A model generated the notes under the pieces. It was not told where the DNA came from, did no database searches, and worked only from the letters and a program-made list of their open reading frames with translations. A program made the position numbers and the translations under genes. Shown in pieces: positions 8,015 to 16,515 of a DNA stretch of 64,000 nt. Source of the DNA: Candidatus Saccharimonadota bacterium (GTDB lineage: Bacteria > Patescibacteriota > Saccharimonadia > Saccharimonadales > UBA4665); contig JARIHC010000005.1 of NCBI GenBank assembly GCA_029288485.1, positions 1-64,000 on the forward strand, read 5' to 3'. Numbering within the stretch: the stretch's first letter is position 1; each line of letters begins with the position of its first letter.

Positions 8015-8925
8015 TTCCATCCTCCATTTTGTTTGTAAAAACGAAGGAAAATTTCTTCTAGATCCAGGTTTTGAGTGTCTAACTTAAGTATGTCGTGTTG
8101 GGCAAGTTCGGTGAATAGAGGCCTGAGTTCGCCATGGAAATGCAAGGTAACAGTGTTGCCGTGTACACTAGTTTCTTTAGTGCCTTTGATTTGCTTTAGC
8201 TTGCCAATCGGCGGCTTGTCCTTAAAGACGATATCGAATGTCTGAGCGGCTTCTTGGGCTAGGTCGGCTATGGAGCGTTCGGCAATCAGCCTGCCTTCGC
8301 GGATTATGCCCACCCGGTCGCACATTTTCTGAACTTCGCCTAGGATATGACTGCTGCTAAAAACAGCTGCGCCGCGCTGCCGTGCCTCTGTTAAAAGTTC
8401 GTAAAATTCTTCCTGCATCAAAGGGTCGAGGCCGGAGGTTGGCTCGTCTAGAATAAGGACTGCCGGCTGGTGCATAAAGGCCTGCACAATACCAATCTTT
8501 TGGCGGTTGCCGCGACTGAGCTCCCCGAGCGGTTTATGTAATTCAGCCTGAAAACGCTTAATTAGCTCTTTGCGGTAAGCCTGGCTGACCGGCGGCTGCA
8601 ACTCTCCCATGTATTCTAAAAACTGCGCTCCGGTCATTTTAAGGTACATAGATAGATCGCCGGACAAATATCCTACGCTGCGTTTTATAGTGACGCTATC
8701 TGCTACGATGTCCTTGCCCATAATAGTGGCGCTGCCACTAGTGGGTTGAATAAAGTTCATGAGTGTACGGATTGTGGTGCTTTTGCCTGCGCCGTTGGGG
8801 CCTAGAAACCCATAAATTTCTCCGGCTTTGACATGAATGGTCAGGTCATGCAAAGCATCAACTTTGGTGCCGCGGTAGCGCTTAGTCAGATTTTTGCAGT
8901 CAATAGCAACGTCGCCGCTTCTCAT
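8011..8925 (-). CDS. ABC transporter ATP-binding protein
   Basis: A 304-aa ATPase of the drug/multidrug or Nat-type exporter family. Walker A is GPNGAGKST (~residues 43-51), the signature reads LSRGNRQK instead of LSGGQ, Walker B is VLILDEPTSGLD, and a switch His follows (SSSH). A C-terminal domain of about 80 aa follows the nucleotide-binding domain, as is usual in this family. It overlaps the permease start by 4 nt. Its likely promoter (TATACT) lies 7 nt before the ATG, in a region shared with the divergent DUF488 gene. Confidence 0.92.
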   Translation of the reverse strand: MRSGDVAIDCKNLTKRYRGTKVDALHDLTIHVKAGEIYGFLGPNGAGKSTTIRTLMNFIQPTSGSATIMGKDIVADSVTIKRSVGYLSGDLSMYLKMTGAQFLEYMGELQPPVSQAYRKELIKRFQAELHKPLGELSRGNRQKIGIVQAFMHQPAVLILDEPTSGLDPLMQEEFYELLTEARQRGAAVFSSSHILGEVQKMCDRVGIIREGRLIAERSIADLAQEAAQTFDIVFKDKPPIGKLKQIKGTKETSVHGNTVTLHFHGELRPLFTELAQHDILKLDTQNLDLEEIFLRFYKQNGGWK

Positions 8926-8951
8926 AATTAGTAGTATACAATAATAAAAGT
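8926..8951. promoter_or_regulatory. Overlapping divergent promoters
   Basis: Only 26 bp separate the two divergent genes. TATACT on the minus strand (8933-8938) is 7 nt from the ABC gene start, and TACAAT on the plus strand (8937-8942) is 9 nt from the DUF488 gene start. The two -10 boxes overlap by two bases, so initiation in the two directions should be mutually exclusive. Confidence 0.55.
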
Positions 8952-9317
8952 ATGACGGTAATGATTAAACGCATATATGATGAACCAGCCAAACAGGACG
9001 GATATAGAGTCCTGGTTGATAGGCTATGGCCGCGCGGCGTTAGCAAAGATAAGGCCCAACTGGACGAGTGGCTTAAGGATGTTGCGCCATCGCCTGAACT
9101 GCGGACTTGGTTTGATCATAAACCTGAGCGGTTTCAAGAATTCAGCGCTCGTTACCAGGTTGAGCTGGCGCATAACCCGGCTGCTCAAGAGATTAAAAAA
9201 TTATGCGCTCAGCAGGATAAAATAACTCTGCTATATGGCGCTCGCGACCCTGAGATTAATCATGCGGTCATTCTAGAGGCATATATTAATAAAGTAATCT
9301 TGCCGACACTTCTCTAA
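8952..9317 (+). CDS. DUF488 family protein
   Basis: A 121-aa cytoplasmic protein of the DUF488 family. The hallmark is RVLVDRLWPRGVSKD near residue 20, and the family ending with LLYGARDPEINHA is also present. The family is widespread in bacteria and its function is not firmly known. It is a single gene with its own -10 box and no clear Shine-Dalgarno. A second ATG three codons downstream is an alternative start. Confidence 0.88.
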   Translation: MTVMIKRIYDEPAKQDGYRVLVDRLWPRGVSKDKAQLDEWLKDVAPSPELRTWFDHKPERFQEFSARYQVELAHNPAAQEIKKLCAQQDKITLLYGARDPEINHAVILEAYINKVILPTLL

Positions 9318-9460
9318 CTACTCAACGGCAATAGATCACAAGCTACTATTAGGCGACAAGATTGCCATTGACTAATCATGTCAAGTGTGTCATTACTTAT
9401 GAGTTCGTTACAGTAATTTTGTGATGGCTGTACATTTACATGTAGGCGAAGTGTTTTTGG

Positions 9461-9490
9461 TTGACGCCAAGAGTTGCTGGTGGCTATAGT
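9461..9490 (+). promoter_or_regulatory. Sigma70-like promoter of the membrane protein gene
   Basis: TTGACG (9461-9466) and TATAGT (9485-9490) have an 18-nt spacer. Between here and the GTG at 9569 is a 70-nt leader with a perfect palindrome and a Shine-Dalgarno. From 9318 to 9460 I see no convincing gene. Confidence 0.55.
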
Positions 9491-9529
9491 CGCATGGCTT
9501 GGCAATCGGTATCTCTTGGCAGCCCCTAA

Positions 9530-9543
9530 CTGAGTGAACTCAG
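9530..9543 (+). promoter_or_regulatory. Palindrome CTGAGT-GA-ACTCAG in the leader
   Basis: A perfect 6-bp inverted repeat with a 2-bp centre lies downstream of the promoter and 25 nt before the start codon. It is short and symmetrical, like a repressor operator. A chance occurrence cannot be excluded. Confidence 0.3.
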
Positions 9544-9568
9544 AAAAACACAACAAAGGAGACGTAAA

Positions 9569-10408
9569 GTGAAGCGTCTTGAACATAGTCTTTCCATGAA
9601 AGATCATTCGTGGCATGTTCGCTGGTACCGCTACTGGGTGAGCCTTGGCGGTAAAGAAGCGGAGTACAAGGAGAATTTCTGCCGCTACGTGCGCGTGCTG
9701 CTTTTTTGGGCGCCGCAACGCTGGTTCTGGCAGGGAAAAATCAAAGGTGTGCTTCCGCCATGGGTAGCCTCTTTGGCTGCAATGGTTGTGGCATTTATTG
9801 TCACGGCTGCGGTCCTTTGGACGGGAACGTTTCTGGAGGTTCTGCTGGTTGTAGCAGGTGTAGCAATCGTTCTTGGCGCAGTCATAGCATTTGTCTACTG
9901 GGCGGACCAGAGCGATGAGAACGAGGAGAAGGCGATCGCAATCGTTAAGTGGTCGACCTCGCCGGTCTGGATTTTCCCCTATGCATTTTATTGCGCAGGA
10001 GAGCGATTGTGGGAGATTGTGAGCGAACCTGTGGAAGGTGTTTATCGTTGGTTCTTTGACCAGTCGTACATCGTGGAAGAACTGACGCCGTTCGCAATGT
10101 CGGTCATAGTCGCAGCAATAAGCTGTATCACGCTGCTGGCAATTTTTGACCCGATAGTTCTTCTGGTGATTGGGATTTTCATCGGTGTGATTGCTGCGAT
10201 GGTTGGGATATTTATTGGCCTTGTTCTGCTTGACGATGCAGGAAAGCTAAACTGGCTGAAGTCCAGCGGCCCAAAGCTGTTGAAGAAGACCATCGAGGGA
10301 ACGACCGACACGGTCAAGCTTGGATATACCTACGTCAAGGTGAAAAAGGAGGGAAGTGTTATTTGCCCCTTCATCGAGCTTGAGAAAACCGAGGCGAGCA
10401 CTTCCTGA
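9569..10408 (+). CDS. Membrane protein of unknown function, foreign-looking
   Basis: A 279-aa protein with an aromatic, basic N-terminal part (residues 1-60), helices at roughly 65-88 and 90-112, a cytoplasmic stretch with an acidic SDENEEK run, and two more helices near 175-220, then a Lys-rich tail. The GTG start has a textbook AAAGGAG 8 nt upstream, unlike most single genes here, which look leaderless. Codon choice also differs: the CTA, TTA and TAG-rich codons common in neighbours are rare, and third positions favour G and C. I do not recognise the family; acquisition from another lineage is inferred. Confidence 0.7.
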   Translation: MKRLEHSLSMKDHSWHVRWYRYWVSLGGKEAEYKENFCRYVRVLLFWAPQRWFWQGKIKGVLPPWVASLAAMVVAFIVTAAVLWTGTFLEVLLVVAGVAIVLGAVIAFVYWADQSDENEEKAIAIVKWSTSPVWIFPYAFYCAGERLWEIVSEPVEGVYRWFFDQSYIVEELTPFAMSVIVAAISCITLLAIFDPIVLLVIGIFIGVIAAMVGIFIGLVLLDDAGKLNWLKSSGPKLLKKTIEGTTDTVKLGYTYVKVKKEGSVICPFIELEKTEASTS

Positions 10409-10448
10409 CATCGCTTACACTGGAGTCCAACAGCCTAACGGACAAAAA

Positions 10449-10468
10449 AAGACCCTGTATAAGGTCTT
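10449..10468 (-). terminator. rarA: Rho-independent terminator downstream of rarA
   Basis: Read on the minus strand, AAGACC/GGTCTT forms a 6-bp stem with an 8-nt loop, followed by a run of T residues (A-run 10444-10450 on the plus strand). It lies 116 nt past the rarA stop. The unstructured remainder between the two genes carries the large hairpin at 10494-10551. Confidence 0.55.
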
Positions 10469-10493
10469 AAGGTCTTCGGGAAAATCCTGGAGC

Positions 10494-10551
10494 CGGCGGA
10501 AATGTTATTGTTGATCATCCTTTCTGGATGAACCAATCTACATTTCCGCCG
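10494..10551. repeat. Long inverted repeat / hairpin
   Basis: CGGCGGAAATGT (10494-10505) is perfectly complementary to ACATTTCCGCCG (10540-10551), a 12-bp stem. The enclosed 34 nt can continue pairing imperfectly (ATTG...ATCATCC with GGATGAACCAAT). There is no T-run, so it is not a simple terminator. It could stabilise mRNA ends, be a small structured RNA, or mark the edge of the foreign-looking gene. Confidence 0.6.
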
Positions 10552-10583
10552 CAAAACTTATCATTTTAATGACTGAATTAGTA

Positions 10584-11768
10584 TCAATTAAAGAAATCCA
10601 TATCTTTAATCTCGTCGGGCAGAAAACCTTTAGGATGTTTGAAGCCGGCTTGCCATTTAGTGCCTTTTCCGTAGCCCAAGTCTTTCATAAGTTTAGTTGG
10701 AGCGTTGCGTAGGTGCAATGGGACTGACAGATCCGGATATTCCTTTGCAGTAGCACGTGCCGAGGACATAGCGTCGGCTACCTCGCGCGATTTTGGGGCT
10801 TTGGCTAGCACGGTAGCGCAGTGGAACAAGTTATATTCAGCTTCGGGTAGACCGATCCGCTCTACAGCCAAGAATGTTGATACCGCCAAATTCAAAGCAG
10901 CCGGAGCGGCTATGCCAATATCTTCAGACGCAAAAATCACCATTCGCCGAGCAATAAATTTGGGATCTTCGCCAGCTTGCAGCATGCGAGCCAGATAATA
11001 AAGAGCGGCAGTTGGGTCACTGCCGCGCATCGACTTTATAAAAGCACTTATAACGTTGTAGTGCGTTTCGCCGGTCTTGTCGTATCCGGGTACTTTACTT
11101 TGAGCGGCTGTCTCGACAACCGACTTAGTAATGGTTTTGCGCCCGGCTAATTGCTTAGATAACTCCAAGTTGCCAAGCGCTACCCGCGCGTCGCCGCCGG
11201 ATAACTCGGCAATTAAATCAATGCTACTGGCTGGCAGTTTTTTAGCCGTTAGTTTTTCATCCTTAGCGGCTCGTTTAATAATGTGCACGATTTCATCCTT
11301 ACTAAGCGGTTCGAGCACCAGTACACGTGACCGCGACAACAAAGGATTAATAACTTCAAAACTAGGGTTTTCTGTGGTCGCGCCAATCAACGTAATTACA
11401 CCGCTCTCGACATGCGGCAAAAAGGCGTCTTGCTGGGCTTTATTAAAGCGATGAATTTCGTCTACGAACAATATCGTTCGCATTTCCAGGCGTTGATTTT
11501 GCTCGGCATGCTCAATAACTTTTACGACATCGGCCTTGCCCGAAGTAACTGCCGACAGCTCCACGAATTCGGCGCCAGTTTCACGGGCTATTATCCGAGC
11601 CAGCGTAGTTTTGCCGCTGCCTGGCGGCCCCCAAAGTATCAATGATGTCGGCTGGTCGCGCTTGATCATTTCGCGAATAATCTTGCCCTCGCTAACCAGA
11701 TGCTCTTGGCCGACAATGTCGTCTAGCCTTTCGGGTCTTTGCCGCTCCGCTAAAGGTCGTGTATCCAT
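10584..11768 (-). CDS. rarA: Replication-associated recombination protein A (RarA/MgsA)
   Basis: A 394-aa AAA+ ATPase related to clamp-loader and RuvB proteins, acting at stalled replication forks. Walker A is GPPGSGKT (~residues 47-54), Walker B is FVDEIHRF, sensor 1 is GATTENPS, and the C-terminal MgsA domain (HYNVISAFIKSMRGSDPTAALYYLARML) is complete. The start is set at MDTRPLAE (11768) because a perfect TATAAT (11775-11780) is 6 nt upstream, a leaderless arrangement; the ATG at 11789 would lie upstream of that promoter. Confidence 0.94.
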   Translation of the reverse strand: MDTRPLAERQRPERLDDIVGQEHLVSEGKIIREMIKRDQPTSLILWGPPGSGKTTLARIIARETGAEFVELSAVTSGKADVVKVIEHAEQNQRLEMRTILFVDEIHRFNKAQQDAFLPHVESGVITLIGATTENPSFEVINPLLSRSRVLVLEPLSKDEIVHIIKRAAKDEKLTAKKLPASSIDLIAELSGGDARVALGNLELSKQLAGRKTITKSVVETAAQSKVPGYDKTGETHYNVISAFIKSMRGSDPTAALYYLARMLQAGEDPKFIARRMVIFASEDIGIAAPAALNLAVSTFLAVERIGLPEAEYNLFHCATVLAKAPKSREVADAMSSARATAKEYPDLSVPLHLRNAPTKLMKDLGYGKGTKWQAGFKHPKGFLPDEIKDMDFFN

Positions 11769-11820
11769 ACTCTTATTATACTGTGACATAATATACAGCG
11801 AACACCAGGGGCACAGTGTT

Positions 11821-11826
11821 TATAAT
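11821..11826 (+). promoter_or_regulatory. -10 box for a leaderless gene
   Basis: TATAAT is followed by exactly 6 nt and the ATG at 11833. It lies about 40 bp from the divergent rarA -10 box (11775-11780). Confidence 0.5.
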
Positions 11827-11832
11827 CTTGTT

Positions 11833-13044
11833 ATGTCAGAAATTGAGCGCGAGAGCATAATATATGATGGCGCTGGCCAAAACCACTCTGTAGCCAGGTC
11901 GGAATTAAAGGGTCTGCATGAGCCTGATATCTCCAAGCAGGCTTATTTTGATCGTCTCGATGAAATAAACGATACTTGGGGTAGCATCTTTGATTATATG
12001 ACTGGCTACGAATTTGAAACAGCCGTAGTCAATAAGCAGCATATAGGCGAAAACGCCATATTGTTTTTGTCTACTGATTTTTCTAGCCTAACCCAAAATA
12101 TAGGCAACGCGATTGAGCTTGCTGCTAACGGTGCAGAAAAGCCGAACACGGCAATTATCTACGTAGCATTTCCTGGCAACGGTAAGAGCGCAAGTATTTC
12201 CGGCGTGGATCGGCAGCATTTTATAAATACGGGACGATTTACCATGGGTGAACATACTCACCATAGGTATGAGCCGCTCAACATCGCAGCTGCTGCTGCC
12301 AGAGCCGTTGCCTGGCAATATGGCAAACCGGAACATATAAGTGCTGATGTAAACGGCGCTCGGTTTGGGCTGGGTGTCATGGCCGCTTTGCCTAAAGACA
12401 GCATCAGCGACGCTTACTTTAACGGTATAAGCGGCATTTCCCCAAACGCTCACTACGCTAGTTCCATGCTCAGAGAAGACCTGGCTGGCCGGCGGGAACG
12501 GCACGCCCGCGGCGAAGAGTATGTGCCTGGCGAGGTTACCAAGGCCAGCATCCGTGAAGCTAAAACGCACCTAGATAACATATATGAAGGCTGGGATCAC
12601 AAAGCGCTGTGGCTCAAGACTTACATCAGAGCAGCTGTTAACGCGCCCACTAATCTTATGGCGTTCAAGGGTCATAACGATCTGGGTCGCCTAGAAGACC
12701 ATGCCGTCTTTCAGGATACTGTGGCAGCTTTGGTCCGCCAGGAAGCGATGATCAGAATGCAGTTTAACCGCGAAAGTTCGTTACACAGCATTGATGATTG
12801 TATTCGTTTTGGCAAACTTGTCATGGATAATATACCGATAGAACTACAGTCCGAAGATCGCGGGCTGGAACTTATAATTGGCACCGGGTCTCTAGATGAA
12901 CATACTCTGAACCCAGCTGGCCGATTGGCTACAGAACGCTACGGACTGCGCTCTATCGCGCGGTTTATGAGACTTGTATTAAGCGGCGACGGCAGCAATA
13001 TAACCGAGCTGCCGGCAGAAGAAATTGAGGTTAAAGCGGCGTAG
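11833..13044 (+). CDS. Conserved-looking hypothetical protein (403 aa)
   Basis: A 403-aa soluble protein that I cannot assign. A hydrophobic strand TAIIYVAFPGNGKSASI (~residues 102-118) looks like the first strand and loop of an alpha/beta-hydrolase or P-loop fold, but the loop lacks the GxxxxGK[ST] spacing. His-rich stretch HTHHRY follows. There is no signal peptide or membrane segment. A longer open frame extends upstream to 11536, but it overlaps rarA on the other strand, so the ATG at 11833 is chosen. That ATG has TATAAT 6 nt upstream. Confidence 0.7.
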   Translation: MSEIERESIIYDGAGQNHSVARSELKGLHEPDISKQAYFDRLDEINDTWGSIFDYMTGYEFETAVVNKQHIGENAILFLSTDFSSLTQNIGNAIELAANGAEKPNTAIIYVAFPGNGKSASISGVDRQHFINTGRFTMGEHTHHRYEPLNIAAAAARAVAWQYGKPEHISADVNGARFGLGVMAALPKDSISDAYFNGISGISPNAHYASSMLREDLAGRRERHARGEEYVPGEVTKASIREAKTHLDNIYEGWDHKALWLKTYIRAAVNAPTNLMAFKGHNDLGRLEDHAVFQDTVAALVRQEAMIRMQFNRESSLHSIDDCIRFGKLVMDNIPIELQSEDRGLELIIGTGSLDEHTLNPAGRLATERYGLRSIARFMRLVLSGDGSNITELPAEEIEVKAA

Positions 13045-13047
13045 ATT

Positions 13048-13296
13048 TCATTGATTATCTTCAGAGTCGCCAGTCGGTCTGCGAAAAACGCGCCACTCGT
13101 AAATTGATAAGCCGGTGAAAAAGAGCGCCATTATCCCAAGTGCGCCCGCGGCACCAGCAGCGTCTGGTGCGTGCTCTTCCACAAGGTTGACGCCTGTGGC
13201 AATGGCGTAAGCGGCTACGCCGGCGCAGATGACGCTCATGATAGCGTCGAACGCCTGTCCACCGTGTTGCTCTCGTTCGTTACCGCTTAAATTCAT
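13048..13296 (-). CDS. Small membrane protein, paralog of the one at 20262
   Basis: An 82-aa protein with two predicted membrane helices (~residues 16-38 and 50-66) joined by the acidic loop VEEHAPDA, ending in YEWRVFRRP and an acidic tail. It is similar in length, topology and key residues (G-(V/I)-x-L-(A/V)-E-x-x-AP and EWR after helix 2) to the 73-aa protein at 20262-20483. GAGG precedes the start at a normal distance. It converges on the unknown 403-aa gene with 3 bp between them. Function unknown. Confidence 0.65.
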   Translation of the reverse strand: MNLSGNEREQHGGQAFDAIMSVICAGVAAYAIATGVNLVEEHAPDAAGAAGALGIMALFFTGLSIYEWRVFRRPTGDSEDNQ

Positions 13297-13420
13297 TTAT
13301 GCCTCGTAACTCTTATTAATATTGTGTAACATGCTTTGCTAAACACCAAATCCACCCCAGGAATAGTTAAATCTTCATTAAATTTTTCATCTGTCGCACC
13401 GTGGTAAAACAGAGGAGAAA

Positions 13421-13456
13421 ATGTTACTCTATAGCAAATGCAAGGTAAGCAGGTAA
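13421..13456 (+). CDS. Short upstream ORF overlapping the restriction gene start
   Basis: ATG at 13421 opens an 11-codon ORF ending in TAA at 13454-13456, with a strong Shine-Dalgarno AGAGGAG (13411-13417) at ideal spacing. It overlaps the start of the restriction-modification gene (13438) in another frame. That gene has no Shine-Dalgarno of its own at proper spacing. The ORF may be a translational regulator. The gap 13297-13420 otherwise holds only AT-rich sequence and a weak -10. Confidence 0.35.
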   Translation: MLLYSKCKVSR

Positions 13457-16400
13457 TAACTAAATATGTTGACGAAGTAAACCAGCAATTTAGTTCTGGT
13501 CATGCTCGTGAACACGCCTACCGACCTGCGCTTCAGCGGTTAATGGATAGCATTGACGACTGTCGTGCTATCAATGAGCCCAAACGTTCTGAATTTGGAA
13601 ACCCGGATTTTATTTTTCTAAAAAGATCCAATACTAGCATCATAAAAGGCTATGCTGAAGCAAAAGACATAACAGAAACAGACTTAGACAAAATCACAAA
13701 AACCGAACAGCTGCATCGCTACGGCGGCTACAACAAACTTTTCTTGACTAACTACTTAGAGTTTCGCTTCTATCGAAACGGAGAAGAGTATGAGCGCATC
13801 AATGTCGGCAAACTACATGGCGGATCTATTAAGTTTGATGAGTCGCAATTCGGACGTTTAGTAAATGAGCTACAAGCGTTTTTAGAGCTCCCGCCCGAAC
13901 CAATAAAAAGCGGCAAACAGCTTTCAATAATTATGGGCCAAAAAGGGCGACGTATTCGCGATAGTGTATCGCGTTTTCTAAGAAGTGGCAGCGACAAAAA
14001 CCAGGAGCTTGAAAGAATCTACAAAATGATGAAGGAGCTCTTAGTGCATGATCTCACGACCGATAAATTTGCTGATATGTATGCGCAAACACTTGTGTAC
14101 GGACTTTTCGCTGCACGCTATAACGACAAGAATCCAGATAGCTTCAAGCGTAGTAATGCTAGCGAACTGGTGCCTGCTAGTAACCCCTTTTTGCGTGAGT
14201 TTTTTGCGCACATAGGTGGTATTCATTTCGACCAGCGCCTAGCTCATGTTGTAGATGAGCTTTGTGAGGTGTTTGCAGTTAGCAATGTGGACGCACTTGT
14301 TCACAAGCACCTAAGGCTCTTTGAGGTGGAAAACGAAAAAGATCCGATCATTCATTTTTACGAAGACTTTCTTAAAGAATATGATCCCGCAGAACGCAAA
14401 AAAATGGGCGCATATTATACGCCCGTGCCAGTCGTGCGTTTTATTATTAGACAAGTAGATGAAATTCTCAAAGAAGAGTTTGGCTTAAGTCAAGGCTTAA
14501 CTGACACGGCCACAATTAACCACACCATTAGTGATAGCGGAGGGAAAAAGCATACCTTCCCTACCCATAAAGTACAGATCTTAGATCCGGCCGTAGGTAC
14601 GGCTACTTTCTTAAATGAAATCATTAAACATATTCACCAGGGATTTGAGGGTCAGGAGGGTAGATGGCCGGCATATGCTGAAGAGGAATTGTTGCCGCGG
14701 CTTTACGGCTTCGAGCTCATGATGGCGCCCTATACTATAGCTCACCTTAAGCTCGGTATGACACTCCAAGAAACAGGAATCACAAACTTTAAGAAGCGTC
14801 TAGGTGTCTATTTAACCAACACGCTCGAAGAAGGCGTAAAACGCCAGCAAGAACTATTCACCTCTGTGGGCTTGGCAGAAGCGGTAAGTCACGAGGCCAA
14901 CGAAGCCGCCAAAATCAAGCACGAACGACCCATTATGATTGTAATTGGCAATCCTCCATATAGCGTCAGCAGCAATAACAAAAATGAATATATAGACACA
15001 CTGGTTGCCGCGTACAAAAAAGATTTAAACGAAAAAAATATCCAACCGCTAAGTGATGATTACATAAAGTTTATCCGTTTTGCCGAATCAATGATCATAA
15101 AAAATGGCGAGGGAATCGTCGCAATGATCACGAACAATAGTTATCTCGATGGCTTAATTCATCGTCAAATGCGTAAACACCTTACAAAGTCATTTAATAA
15201 GATATATATATTGAATCTACATGGTGATAGCAAAAAAGGTGAGGTTAGTCCGGACGGTAGTAAAGACTCCAATGTGTTTGATATCCAGCAAGGTGTCTCA
15301 ATCATAATTGCAGTTAAAAATAAGAAACAAAATCCACGCGAATGCAAAGTTAAATACGCAGAATTATTCGGCGATAAACGCACAAAATTCTCAGGACTTA
15401 ATGAATTTAAAAAGTCATGGGAGACTATATCGTCAGCTCAACCAAACTATTACTTTATTCCTAAAGACGAAACACTACTAGATGAGTATTCTGACTTTAT
15501 AAAAATTAGTGATCTTATGCCTGTGGGTGATGTTGGGGTCAGCTCATATAGGGATCAATTTGTAATCGATTTTAACAAACAGAACTTAAATAAGAGAATC
15601 ATAGATTTTTATGAGCTATCACCAGATGAAGTAAAAAGTAAATATAAAATAAAATTTACTCAAGGTCCTTCTCTTTCAGAAAGGCAATCTACAAACTCGT
15701 TTGAGCCCAATAAGATCACAAAAACTACGTATAGACCGTTTGACGAAAGGTATATTTACTACTCAAACGAGCTTATTGATCGACCTCGAACGAAGACCGC
15801 CAGTAACCTTATAGGTCATGAGAATTTGGCACTTGTAACTATACGTCGCTCACGCGAGAGTGTAGGCCCCTGGAGACAGGTCTTTATAGCCGATAAGCTT
15901 CCCAGCGGCTCAACAACTATTACATCTTTAGATCGTAACTACGTGTTACCGCTCTACATATACCATGAAGATGGTACAAGAACCCCTAATCTAGACTCCA
16001 GGACCCTTAAGAAACTAACCGCAAACTTAAGCACTGAATGTAGTCCTGAAAATATTATCGATTATATATATGCGACACTACACTCTTCATCTTATAGAGA
16101 AAAATATCGAGAATTTCTGAAAAGTGACTTCCCGCGCGTGCCTCTGCCACAAAATAACGGTCAGTTTAATAAACTCGTCGTTCTAGGAGAACGGCTGCGC
16201 GCGTTGCATCTCATGAAGGCCAAGGAACTGAGCAAGTTAATTACAACTTTTCCAATAGGAGGCAAAAATGCGGTAGAGGTCATCAAGTATGACGATGAAA
16301 AAGTGTGGATTAACAACCAACAGTATTTTGGGAATGTGCCGAAATTGGCCTGGGATTTCTTTATTGGAGGCTACCAACCGGCTCAAAAATGGCTAAAAGA

Positions 16401-16515
16401 CCGAAAGAGCAGTCAGTTGTCTAACGCAGACATAGAACACTATCAAAAAATTATTAGTGTCTTGGTGGAGACTGGCAAAATTATGAAAGAAATTGATGAG
16501 GTTGGAGCAATGTAA
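13438..16515 (+). CDS. Type IIG-like restriction-modification enzyme (nuclease-methylase-specificity fusion)
   Basis: A 1025-aa protein. The N-terminal PD-(D/E)xK nuclease core has Asp57 (NPDF) and Glu74-x-Lys76 (YAEAKD). A helical region follows, then an N6-adenine methyltransferase with SAM motif I LDPAVGTATFL (~381-391) and catalytic NPPY at 505-508. The C-terminal ~450 aa should hold the target recognition domain. There is no helicase, so it is not type I or ISP; a single-chain type IIG enzyme fits best. Its adenine methylation would protect host sites. The stop overlaps the next gene by one base. Confidence 0.88.
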   Translation: MQGKQVITKYVDEVNQQFSSGHAREHAYRPALQRLMDSIDDCRAINEPKRSEFGNPDFIFLKRSNTSIIKGYAEAKDITETDLDKITKTEQLHRYGGYNKLFLTNYLEFRFYRNGEEYERINVGKLHGGSIKFDESQFGRLVNELQAFLELPPEPIKSGKQLSIIMGQKGRRIRDSVSRFLRSGSDKNQELERIYKMMKELLVHDLTTDKFADMYAQTLVYGLFAARYNDKNPDSFKRSNASELVPASNPFLREFFAHIGGIHFDQRLAHVVDELCEVFAVSNVDALVHKHLRLFEVENEKDPIIHFYEDFLKEYDPAERKKMGAYYTPVPVVRFIIRQVDEILKEEFGLSQGLTDTATINHTISDSGGKKHTFPTHKVQILDPAVGTATFLNEIIKHIHQGFEGQEGRWPAYAEEELLPRLYGFELMMAPYTIAHLKLGMTLQETGITNFKKRLGVYLTNTLEEGVKRQQELFTSVGLAEAVSHEANEAAKIKHERPIMIVIGNPPYSVSSNNKNEYIDTLVAAYKKDLNEKNIQPLSDDYIKFIRFAESMIIKNGEGIVAMITNNSYLDGLIHRQMRKHLTKSFNKIYILNLHGDSKKGEVSPDGSKDSNVFDIQQGVSIIIAVKNKKQNPRECKVKYAELFGDKRTKFSGLNEFKKSWETISSAQPNYYFIPKDETLLDEYSDFIKISDLMPVGDVGVSSYRDQFVIDFNKQNLNKRIIDFYELSPDEVKSKYKIKFTQGPSLSERQSTNSFEPNKITKTTYRPFDERYIYYSNELIDRPRTKTASNLIGHENLALVTIRRSRESVGPWRQVFIADKLPSGSTTITSLDRNYVLPLYIYHEDGTRTPNLDSRTLKKLTANLSTECSPENIIDYIYATLHSSSYREKYREFLKSDFPRVPLPQNNGQFNKLVVLGERLRALHLMKAKELSKLITTFPIGGKNAVEVIKYDDEKVWINNQQYFGNVPKLAWDFFIGGYQPAQKWLKDRKSSQLSNADIEHYQKIISVLVETGKIMKEIDEVGAM

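Noticed and set aside
9314-9718. 134-aa open frame on the minus strand overlapping the membrane protein gene
   Set aside because: It overlaps the start and promoter of the well-supported gene at 9569, has no Shine-Dalgarno or -10 in the right place, and its composition looks like an antisense shadow. The space 9318-9460 is left as apparently gene-free.
11536-11832. Extended N-terminus of the 403-aa unknown protein
   Set aside because: The extension lies antisense to rarA, and a perfect -10 box with 6-nt spacing points to the ATG at 11833.
12088-12570. 160-aa minus-strand open frame
   Set aside because: It lies entirely antisense to the 403-aa gene and lacks start signals.
13438-16515. Type ISP or BREX PglX enzyme
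   Set aside because: There is no helicase segment between the nuclease-like N-terminus and the methylase, and no other BREX gene is nearby. A type IIG-like enzyme fits better.
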